A program made the translations under genes and the position numbers. The notes under the pieces are model-generated. The model saw only the letters and a list, made by a program, of their open reading frames with translations, was not told the DNA's origin and made no database searches. A stretch of DNA of 64,000 bases. It comes from Symsagittifera roscoffensis. Lineage: Eukaryota > Xenacoelomorpha > Acoela > Convolutidae. The DNA is taken from NCBI RefSeq assembly GCF_963678635.1, contig NC_087066.1, forward strand, positions 54,578,312 through 54,642,311, given 5' to 3'. Positions 54,657-64,000 of this stretch are shown one piece after another (within the stretch, counting starts at the first letter, position 1; each line of letters starts with the position of its first letter).

Positions 54657-57600
54657 TGAATGGTCGAGAAAACAAGAGGCAAGAAAAAAGAAAATTAGAA
54701 GAATTTAGAAGTTTTAGAACTTCTAAACGACGAAAAAAGAAGAGAACAAAGAAATGATGAAGAAAAATAAAACTCAGAATTGTTTTATGTGTGTGAAAAA
54801 CTCAAGTGAGAAACCAAGCAACCAAGTTGTAATTGAAAACTGAAACATTTTGTTGAGTTCTGAAATTGTTGCATTTATAAATTTGCATTTTGATTTTAGC
54901 GGAAGTGGCTTTAGAGACACTTATTATTTATTTAGAAAGGCTTAAGAAAAGAGTATATTTAAATATTCCAGCCTGCATGATTGTTTTTAATCACTTAAGA
55001 AAACTGATCACTTTGTGGTGATATGAAAGACTTGAGTGACCTCTTGAAGAGGGAGATGGGTGCATTGTTCTTTCTAACCACAAAGTTTCTTAGTTTTAAT
55101 ATTCAGGACAATAAACAAGCAAGATTTCCGAAGGGAAGGAGCATAGTAGGATAATTTTAGCTTGTTGGTTGGCAGGACTGTCCTGCAAGCCAACACTTTT
55201 TAAATCTAAGAGAAAAAGTTTTAATCGGGACATAGACACTGGAAGTCAGAAAACATGTTTTATCTTAGGTTATATTCTCAATGTGCAGATTGATGAAAGA
55301 ATTTGAAGGCTATAGTGATGTAGTATGATGCCATTTATATTCTGCAGTGAGTTGATATGACGTGGATAAAAGTAATTCCGTGCAATTTGTAAATTCTGTT
55401 CGAGGGCACTGTAACCATTTTATGAACATTGCGCGATTCAATGAGGACATTGACCGGACTGTCCGGGGAGTATGTGACATTCGACCAGAATGGCCAAAAT
55501 GCAGTCTCTGCAAAATTCGGGATTTTAGCAGCAAGCCTTCCGAATTGGCGATTTGGAACGGATAGGGACGTTATTTGAACGATTGGCCAAACGGTGAAGG
55601 CTAGAAGATTCTGGAATTCTAAATTTTAAAAAATCGAATTATGACGTCATATTTCTGAGAAACGTCAGAAACGGCCATTTTAGCTAAAATAGCAAAAAGA
55701 AACAGAACAACTTTTATCTGCGATTGCGAACAGTACGAAAATCGAGACTAAAAAACAACAACGAACGACAGAACAGCAGAGGACGTTCCGAGTTGCAACT
55801 ATTGTGCTGTTACAATAGTTGCAAGGCCGTTGCGAACAACGGTGAAGGGTAAAAACCAGCCCTCCGAGTTAGCGTGAACTTGAGGTTAAGGAGCTTGATT
55901 CGCCGGATTCAAGAATCCGGAAGGGTCTCGGGACGGGAACTTTTATGAACTTGTATTGAATTTTAGCATCCTGTCATGTCCTGACTTGAATTTAATTGAT
56001 ATTTGGATCAGTTTTGGCAAGGATGAGGTGCTAAGAGTTGGGGGGGAAAGGGTTGATCCATCTTCGATGGAGATGATGATTTTTATCTACTGAACAAAAA
56101 CAATAGTAGTATAATAAGTAGTAGCCCTGTTTTTAGGAGTGACCTCGTGGTCTGGGGATACTGAGACCCAGCCATGAGCTCACTAATTTTGCATGTAACT
56201 AAGTTAATTTGAGCGTTCTGGTCGAAGCCGGAGAGCAGTAGCGTTTTTGTCGACCCGATGTTGGAAAAGACCACCGAAAAGTACTGGCTTGGTAGAGACG
56301 GTGAAAAACATGCAAAGCTCTGTTTAGACGCTAGCCAGTCGTCTTAAGACTTAGTTTTGTTATCCGTCGATATGTATCTTCCGGGCGAATGTTACAGTCA
56401 CCATCAGAGGGTGAAAAAATGAAAAAAAAAAATGGATTATTATTTTTTTAGAAAATGGGTTTTTTGGATAGTTTCGGTCTTTTTCAGACATCGAAATTAT
56501 TTTTTTCAAATGTATTATAGCTAAGGCAATTTTTTAAAGAAACATTTAGGTATATTTAGCGAGTGAAAAAAAAGTTATAGAGGAAGAACTTGTAAAAAAC
56601 TGCGTTTTTCAAAAAAGTGCAACTCCATGGAGCCAGATCTCGACAACCAAAAAAAAAATTGACCTCAAACTTCCTCTAAAAGATGAGTCGCAAGTAGGAC
56701 CAAAGTTGTTTCTCGTAAAACGTTTCGAAAAAAAGTCTTCTTCTTATCGAAAAATCGTTTTTTGTCACCATCAGAGGGTGAAAAAGTGACCAAAAAATGG
56801 AATATATTTTTTTTTAAAATGGGTTTTTTGGATAGTTTCGGTCTTTTTCAGACATTGAAAACATATTTTTTAATTGTAATATAGCTAAAGCAACTTTTTA
56901 AAGGACAATTTAGGGATATTTAGCGAGTAAAAAAAAAGTTATAGAGGAAAAACTCTTAAAAAACTGCGTTTTTTCAAAAAAGTGCACCTCCATGGAGCCA
57001 TATCTCAATAACGAAAAAGAAAATCGTCAAAATTTTTCTTTTAAAAGCTTGCTATTAAGTAGGATCAACTATGATTACCTATAAACTTTTCATAGAAATT
57101 TCGCCATCACGTCGAAAAAGAGATTTTAAGTCTTTTCAAATGCTTGTAAATTAGCCTTAAAATTGGCTATATTTTTACTCCAGTTATTTGAATTTTTTTC
57201 AGTTTTTATAGATTTTTAAACCTTCTAGTTTTTTTCATTTTGTGGCCTGTGCTTTTGACTACTACTTGAATTGTTTTTTTAAGCCAAAACTCATATCAAA
57301 AAAAAAGTTATCAGCCCATACTTGGTCTAAAACATCGTTTTTTCAAAAATTGGTACTTTCCTTACCTGAAATCTCAACAAAAAAAACAAAAATTTTGACC
57401 CAATTTTTTTTTAACGCTTAGAACAAGACTGAGGCTTATTATGAAGTTTTGTCAACTATGACAAAAAATTAACGTCTTCATGTCAAAAAATTGATTTTAT
57501 TGATTTTCTGATGCTCAAAATTGGCCCTCAAAAAGTGAAATTTTTAAATTTTACTAGCGTACTCGTTCCGGTTGAGCTCTGGGGTATATATATCAAGCAA

Positions 57601-58262
57601 GTTTCACTTTCTCCATAAATCACATTTTGAATCAGATTAAAAATTTTTGAGGTCATTAGGCCTACTGTTCACCGTGCCGAATTATTAGGCAATGTAGACT
57701 TGGTCAGGCCAAAGTCTTTTGTCCTTCAATATCGACAAATGTGTTCACAAAAACTGTCGATAGAAAACATGAGAGTAACAAGACGTCTTAACGTGGTAAA
57801 GAGACACGATACGACTCTTCATTGGCAAGAAGATTCACTCAACACGCTACACGCAACACGCAAGATACACTCAACACGCAATTTTGGGAGAAAATTTAAT
57901 TTTTCAAAATTTCGAATTGAGCCTGTCATGCTCAACTTTCTCGCGACAACTATTTAATAAGTTTATCACAACAATGCGGCGGAATCGTTCGAATTTCTGA
58001 AAGTTCGATGGAGGGACTACATTCAACAAGTTGTTTTGTTATATCCCAGCGTGGATGCGTACAGTCTAGTAACAAAAAGTTTCCAATTAGGGGGTTAAGG
58101 CGCGGGTTTCTTTTTCCCTACTGTATTTATGGAAAGAAGGCAATTCAATTGTTTCCCGCCTGTGAAATGACTAATTCAGCCTAATTTAAGTTCATAGTAA
58201 ATTGTTTCCCGCCTGATTTAATTGATTTAAGTTCATTTCATTTCATTTCAGACTTTCATGAG
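54657..58262. other. Non-coding part of duplicated unit, copy 2
   Basis: Counterpart of 46451-50045, differing by single bases and homopolymer lengths. No additional features. Confidence 0.5.
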
Positions 58263-58620
58263 GGTACGGAACACAACTTCCTCGCATCTAATTTTGAGTG
58301 TATTCTGTGAGACATTGAGTGTATTGACATTGAGTGTACATTGAGTGTGAGACATTTTGAGTGTATTCTCGACATTGAGTGTATTGACATTGAGTGTACA
58401 TTGAGTGTGAGACATTTTGAGTGTATTCTCGACATAATCTGGATCTGGAGACAAACAAACTTCCTCGCATCTAATTTTGAGTGTATTCTGTGAGACATTG
58501 AGTGTATTGACATTGAGTGTACATTGAGTGTGAGACATTTTGAGTGTATTCTCGACATTGAGTGTATTGACATTGAGTGTACATTGAGTGTGAGACATTT
58601 TGAGTGTATTCTCGACATAA
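58263..58620. repeat. GAGTGTA-rich minisatellite, copy 2
   Basis: Identical in structure to 50060-50420. Confidence 0.85.
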
Positions 58621-58938
58621 TCTGGATCTCTTGCTTTTCCAAACTCATCGATATAGAACGCTGTCAAATCTTAGAACGCTGTCAAAAGGAATTCTTGGAA
58701 CTGACGGATTCACTTGACGTCGGGGTTTGTGCAGTTGCTACATTGTCCTCTTGCGTTTTAACTTCAAGGTAAATTTTAGCTCAACCTAATTCATCAGACA
58801 TTCATTTCAGACATTAGCGAGAAAAATCCGAGATACGACAGGCGAGGTGTTGGCTTTTAAGTACCTGCGACAAAGACTGTTTATAAACGTATATAACATT
58901 GTTCTTTGTAATTTAATTAAATTCTTTTACAGGTCTTC

Positions 58939-58988
58939 ATGAGTGAACTTATCAAGCGTATTCCTCAAAGCGACGAGTCCTCAAAGCC
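58939..58988 (+). pseudogene. Deleted remnant of the 50736 gene
   Basis: ATG and six codons (MSELIKR) remain, then the deletion joint, then the last bases of former exon 2 with its donor (ccg|gtatgt). Exon 3 is absent because the duplication ends at 59202. Confidence 0.8.
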
Positions 58989-59202
58989 GGTATGTAAATT
59001 TTATTTATGTATAGTTCAGGAAAAGTACTTTATGTATAGACCCCTCTTTTCCGGTGCAATTTGATTTTTTCTTTTTTCCGGTGCAATTTGATTTTTTTTG
59101 GACATGAACTCCGATACATATGATCGTTTTCCTCGATAAAGTATCTAGTAAATTATCTAGTAAAAACAACCCACTTCCGAATGTTTCCCAAAATCTTTTT
59201 TA

Positions 59203-61019
59203 GTCTTTTGCACCTTTTGCGAACAATTTGGATCAGACTCCCTTTAAATATTTCCAACCTTGCTTATATCGATGTAATCAGATTTTAATTCAATTGTAAA
59301 TCTGCATTTCCCGGCTATATAAGTTTAGGTAGAATCACAAATTCTACATATCTTAAAGACTGCGATAACAGATGGTACCCAAAAAAATGACTCTTAAGTG
59401 ACACAGTTTCAAGAAAAATCAAAAATTAGGGAAAAAAAATATAAGTCCTGAAAACTAGCAAAATGGACGCCTTTAGTTTTTTTTTAAAACTTTTTGCAAC
59501 TTTTGAGGAGCTAAAACTCAAAGACCACTTGAGATTACTTTGCAATGTTTTTACTATAGCAGGTTGAAGCGAGTATGGAGAAAAAATATTTTAAGAAAGT
59601 TCGTTAGACCCTCCTACTCGTAAGAAAAAAAAAACAATTTTTTTTAGAAAATATTGAAAACTTTTAACTCGAAGATTATTCGAGATAAGCTGAAGAATTT
59701 TCGATAAGATTCGATTTTTCGATATTATCAAATATTCACATTTGAAAAAAGTAGTAAGAGATCCTCAAATTCGCAAAAAAAAAAATGAAATTTTCCATTT
59801 TGTGTGTCATTTGAAGCACTGGATCTTGATATACAGAGCTACAAATGATGCCAAAACATGATACTAGTCCTTATTAGAGCAATTTAAAGTAGAAAAAACC
59901 AGACTCCATAGGAAGACCTTCAAAATCTGGCTGTTACTTTTAGTGCCCTCTGTCAAAACTTAGCTGTATGTGGCTCTGCCAAAAATTTTTACATGTCTCA
60001 TTTTTCTGACAGAAGTCAAAAACTTGCGCACCTTGGGACTGTAATCTTTTAATTGGTACACTTTAGTTACGTTTCACTTCGTCAAAAAAACGTTTGTTGT
60101 CTTTTATTACAGAAATTAAAAAGTATTCATAAGTGCGCTCTGCCAAAAAAAATAGTTGTAAAATCGCTCTGCCAAAATGACCTATGAAAACCCTGTTGGA
60201 TTAATTTTTCACAATAGTTAAACATCTGTATTTGACTTAAGCAACCTAGCCTGGATTACCGTCAAGAAAAAACATGATTTCCTTTCAGTGTTTTCGCCAA
60301 AAAAAATTATAAGTGCGCTCTGCCGTTTGCTTTTTTTTTCATTATTCAACGAGCATGACTAAATAAAAAATTATTTAATTTTACTTCGAAAGTACCATAA
60401 GGTCAGCCAACGCTCCGAATCCTGTTTTTATTTTCACAACCAGCTAGTAGAATATGTGTGTTCTAAAATGTTGTTGAAGATTTTCAAAACTTTGAAACTA
60501 TAATCAGGGTCATTTTTAGCTTGTAACAGGAAAATTTTTTTTTTTCATGGAGAAATTGCTTGGCGCACAGGCATTATATTCAAAGCCCAGAACTAGACCA
60601 ATTGAAAGCAGAAAAAATTGATTTCAAATAATTCCCCCACCCCAAATCCTTTTGTGCGCCAAAAAAAAATCTGTTTTGAAAAAAAAATAACTACTTTTTT
60701 GCCAATGACAAAAAAACAGTCGCAACTTTTTAATGCAAAAAAAATTATCTCTGATGATGAACAGAAGCATCAGAACCTGTTTGAGAGCCAACTTATCAGT
60801 CTGTGCATGTCTTTGTTTTATTTTGAAATTCGAGAGTACGGTTGAAAAAAAAAACAACGTATAGTTAAAGAGCGCACGTATAATTAAAAATGTTAAGAGT
60901 TACTCTTTTTCAAGAATCAAAAAATTTGATAAATGGATTGATTCTCACAATAAAACTCGTTGTTAAGCTCCCACAAAATTTTTTGTACAGATAGGTTGTC
61001 CAAATTTACGCTGGAGCTT
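59203..61019. other. AT-rich non-coding DNA with a recurrent GCGCTCTGCC motif
   Basis: No supported gene; the frame at 60618-60845 is A-rich and featureless. The word ctctgcc with a preceding g/c-rich base pair recurs near 59973, 60134, 60168, 60315, and again at 61023 and 61058, mostly followed by an A-run. Confidence 0.45.
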
Positions 61020-61088
61020 GTGCACTCTGCCGGTGTTGGATTTGAGGTCCCGAGTGCGCTCTGCCGAAACAACACCGGCAGAGCGCAC
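61020..61088. repeat. Alternative hairpin pair
   Basis: 61054-61066 (gtgcgctctgccg) pairs perfectly with 61076-61088 around a 9-base loop. 61020-61037 also pairs with 61071-61088 over 18 bases with one mismatch. The two structures exclude each other. Confidence 0.8.
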
Positions 61089-62593
61089 GCTATATCTTTA
61101 TATATACATACATACATATTACACATATTTTTATATTATATAAATATTCATAACTTTTTATATTATATAACCATAAACACAAATAAAAGCAGAGTCATCT
61201 AAACATTATGTATGTAAATATATTTATAAACATAGCCAACTAAAGTACTAAACGCAAGTAAACAGATAAAAAAACACTGACTTTTAAAAAATCTCAACTT
61301 TCGAATTTCAAAGATAAAATTTGATGCCCTATAAGCTGTTGGAATAACTAGAATGATTTATGATTGGCGCTTTTTTGATTACATTAGCCCAACTTGAGAA
61401 AATTGGATCAATAGGTAAGTTTTTATTCCGCTGGAAGTCAAAAAATTAAATTCCACTATGGAAACTAGAAATCGTTCATGATTTTTGCGCCATTTCTATG
61501 TTCGTATTTGGAGAGTACTATTTACGTAACTTTCAGCACATAAATGACAATTGAACTCAAAAATTGTATATGTACCCAAGTGCATTCATAAATGCATTAC
61601 TATGAATGAATGCACATCTGTAGTTATTAGAGCATTTTAAGACTTTTTCCCAAAAAAAAAATCCAAGACCTGTATAAGAGTCTTCACAACAGTCATTACT
61701 CATAATAAGCTCACATAAAGAGCGTGAAATATATAAAATTATTTATATATACAACTTTTTGGTCTAATCATTTTTGATTTAATATCGGCACGATTGAAGA
61801 GTCTGGCACTCAGTCGGAAACCCTGAGTCGAATTTTTGGACAAACATATCCGAGAAAAATGGCAGAACAAATAAGTGTTTTCCAGCTTGGGTCCGTGGAA
61901 CTTGGCAATAAATTTAATAGCCAGTTCCAGCCATTTTGAAGCCTGAACCAGAAGGCAACGAATCCGAAACATTAAAAGGAATAATTAAAACCTTAGTTAA
62001 CTGGCTCTCTGGCTAAACGTTGAACACTTTCCTAGCAGATAAAATATTTCAATCAATTAATTAACAAACTAGCAAATGGAACACGGGGTTTTATTCTCAA
62101 ACAACACAATGCGCGAAAATTCCCAATCAAAAAATATACCTCATATCGTCTGAAACTGAATGATTTTGCAGCTTATTTCTTTCAGATTCCTAATTACTCA
62201 TTTTTGATTGGCTAACACTATTTTTGCGCATTCTGTCTACTGGTATGAGTAATTTACCTTGAAAGCAAGCACTCCTCAGTTGGCGGCATTTAACTTTTTT
62301 TTATATTTAAAGCCAAATTGTTGGCAATATAGATGACCGTGAGCAATAGGTCAAAAACAATATCATTTTAGGCAAGTACGTTTTTTGTAGACAATTTTTA
62401 CGTGTGAAAATCAGTGAGAAAATGAAACCCGACGTCGAAATGAGCAGTCTTAGGTTAACTAACTTCTTTCATATTTGTTGACCGAAAAAGATATTGCCAA
62501 CAATTCGGCATTAACCGTATAACAGCGAACCCGAGCTTCAAAAAGCGAAAGAGAAAAAGAGCTAATAAACATGATATGAAGTAGACAGAAAAA
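61089..62593. other. AT-rich intergenic stretch
   Basis: Runs of tata and homopolymers. A minus-strand frame at 61739-61972 has some coding character (FRIRCLLVQASKWLELAIKF) but no motif and no splice evidence I trust. Nothing else seen. Confidence 0.4.
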
Positions 62594-62867
62594 TCAAATA
62601 GACTCTTGTGCAATGTTAACAGTCGCGTGATCATCGTCTCCTCTCCCGTCGAGAGCTCCCGAGTTAGCGTGTGTGTTCTTAATGTAGACTATTTGTGGGT
62701 CACTTGCATTATCTTTAATAGCATGACTGCCACTGCCACTGGGGCCTGGTTGACCCTTGTTGCTTCCCTGGTTTTTCTGTCTGTTCGAAGTCAGGTTGTT
62801 ATTCCACACCGACTTGGGCAGCTTCCATAGGGTGACCGAGGTGTCCATGATGAAGCCGGGAATATCT
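62594..62867 (-). CDS. Terminal exon of a host gene
   Basis: On the minus strand a pyrimidine-rich tract and CAG (62870-62868) precede an open frame to TGA 62596-62594. The peptide reads DIPGFIMDTSVTLWKLPKS, then a Gly/Ser/Pro/Gln-rich linker (NQGSNKGQPGPSGSGS), then KDNASDPQIVYIKN and a charged end (GRGDDDHATVNIAQESI). Codon use and composition are clearly less AT-rich than the surroundings. Phase 2 fits the donor of the next exon at 63011. I do not recognise the protein; the hydrophobic start followed by a polar tail could be the end of a membrane or secreted protein. Confidence 0.55.
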
Positions 62868-63010
62868 CTGAAAAATTGAATAATCACAGAAAAAAAGAGC
62901 AACAATTTGCTGTTGCTGTGTAATTAGCACAGATTGTTCCGACCAAACTTGACGTCGCAAAAATAGTATCGGGAAAACGAAAAACTTTGCTTACATTACG
63001 CAATACTCAC

Positions 63011-63119
63011 ATCAATTTTAAAACAAAAACCATTCTACCAATGACTGCGAGCGTCTCGATGTGATATGTCACTCGAAGCTCTTGATTTCTTTGCCGATGC
63101 TGACTTTGAGTTAAAATTA
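63011..63119 (-). CDS. Upstream exon of the same host gene (tentative)
   Basis: A frame on the minus strand (QHRQRNQELRVTYHIETLAV, IGRMVFVLKL) ends at donor AT|GTGAGT (GT at 63010-63009). Joining to 62867 keeps the frame (isoleucine codon split across the intron), giving an intron of 143 bp. The exon start is uncertain; candidate acceptors are near 63105-63120, and the frame is open to about 63140. Confidence 0.4.
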
Positions 63120-63870
63120 CTTGGCCCAAACCATATCAACCGGTCGGAACAACCCTTACTTGTAAAATGATCCATAAATATACCCGTAAAGAATAGCTCC
63201 AGCTCAAAAGCTCAAGCACACTTACGTTTGAATGAACAATACTTCTGAAAATAATTTATACGCTATCACATACATTTTGAGGGACTATTTTAAAAAATCG
63301 CTCTATTCTCATTGTGCAAATTTTGGAAGTTGAATAGTTGGAAAGAGGAAAAAAATCATACTGAAGATCTATCAGTGTCATGCTTAACTGCTTTAAATAC
63401 TGATTCGAAATCAGACCGAAAAAAAAATGTAAAAATGAAATGAAAATTTCCATTCAGAACCATTAAGTGTGGTGTAAAAGGGTTCTAACGAGGACACTTG
63501 CAAGAATCGGAACTCTAAAACCTGTACTACACGCAACAACACAACCCCCCATATCCCCCCACCACCCCTCCCCGCCTTCCAAAATGGGCAGTGCACAGCA
63601 AAATACTGTTTTTGAGAAGAGTGTAATTAGAACTCGCTTGAGCACTCGTTATACTTCGTGGCAACCAGGGACACACATTTAAATAGAACCATATAATAAT
63701 GCAGGCAAGAAAGTGTATGGTACCAATGCTGGTGCTGGATCCATTTAAATGTAGTGGACTGCAATCCATCTACCATCACCAAAAATTCTTCTACTATGTA
63801 AACTGTTACCACCTGAAACTATTACCTGTATATATACACTCAAAGTTCAGTCCCAACTCTAGACTACCCC
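63120..63870. other. Intergenic or intronic stretch
   Basis: On the minus strand a strong donor (AAAC|GTAAGTG at 63226/63225) and acceptor (TTTTCAG near 63246) could frame a 19-base microexon, which I do not trust. A C-rich plus-strand run lies at 63545-63580. Frames on both strands around 63411-63812 overlap and have no motif. Confidence 0.3.
63829..63852 (+). promoter_or_regulatory. TATA-like and initiator-like elements before the 63871 ORF
   Basis: TATATATAC at 63829 and TCAGTC at 63847-63852, the arthropod-type initiator consensus. Spacing of about 20 bases is shorter than usual for a TATA-Inr pair, so this is weak. Confidence 0.3.
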
Positions 63871-64000
63871 ATGGCTAACCACGGATCACCTACACCCAGC
63901 ACTTCTTCCAGAAACACTTCTACTAGCCACAGTTTAAACAACTCCATTCCCAATCCCAGCAATTTGTATCTAACCTCGTCGCTTAAAACATCGAGTATTT
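63871..64000 (+). CDS. 5' end of a Ser/Thr/Asn-rich protein gene, cut by window edge
   Basis: ATG 63871 opens a frame (MANHGSPTPSTSSRNTSTSH) that is still open at the right edge, 43 codons later. The composition is unlike the AT-rich surroundings and a TATA/initiator pair precedes it. Low-complexity Ser/Thr/Asn content makes family assignment impossible. Confidence 0.4.
   Translation, partial: MANHGSPTPSTSSRNTSTSHSLNNSIPNPSNLYLTSSLKTSSI

Larger units (their letters stand above)
54097..59202 (+). repeat. Segmental duplication, copy 2
   Basis: Matches 45891-51486 except for a ~500-bp deletion at 58958/58971 where 13 filler bases (gtattcctcaaag) sit between the breakpoints. The filler resembles the adjacent tcctcaaagc, as in template-assisted end joining. 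Confidence 0.95.

Overview
This window is AT-rich invertebrate (probably metazoan) repeat-rich DNA, not bacterial. The evidence is spliced exons with GT/AG borders and consistent phases, LTR retrotransposons carrying envelope-like genes, long satellites and minisatellites, and a recent kilobase-scale segmental duplication. I cannot name the species from sequence alone.

Layout. (1) 1-3849, minus strand: the 5' end of an envelope-type Ty3-like LTR retrotransposon (element 1). It has an LTR, a gag with one in-frame stop, a canonical -1 frameshift heptamer and an open protease/pol frame that runs off the left edge. (2) 3850-5123, plus: a decayed row of RING-like zinc-finger modules cut by the element 1 LTR. 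(3) 5972-8249, minus: a second, orphan envelope pseudogene. (4) 8416-24924, plus: another LTR element. Its 5' untranslated part has expanded into a 6.7-kb higher-order satellite; it keeps only gag and protease remnants and contains a second tandem array of ~480-bp units. (5) 25302-38656, minus: a complete 13.4-kb insertion (element B) with two 436-437-bp LTRs and a 5-bp target duplication. (6) 38657-44057: flanking DNA, a 32-bp palindrome, a TRIM-like pair of 113-bp repeats, and an integrase-type H2C2 zinc-finger gene. (7) 44041-59202: an 8.2-kb tandem segmental duplication holding 51-bp minisatellites, a 180-codon exon and, in the first copy only, an intact three-exon gene. (8) 59203-64000: AT-rich DNA with hairpins, then terminal exons of a minus-strand host gene and the start of a plus-strand gene at the right edge.

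The most interesting object is element B. Besides gag, protease, RT, RNase H, integrase and an F-like envelope, its integrase polyprotein continues through a proline-rich linker into a macro domain of the TARG1 (ADP-ribose hydrolase) type. Between pol and env there is a 3.4-kb accessory region. This carries a sense acidic ORF and, on the opposite strand, a 123-aa ORF and a decayed gene resembling KDM2/KDM7 JmjC demethylases with a C-terminal AT-hook-like tail. ADP-ribose reversal plus a captured JmjC gene suggests, as inference only, a retroelement that once carried counter-silencing functions. This copy is dead: gag deletion, frameshifts, nonsense codons and a changed protease active-site triad.
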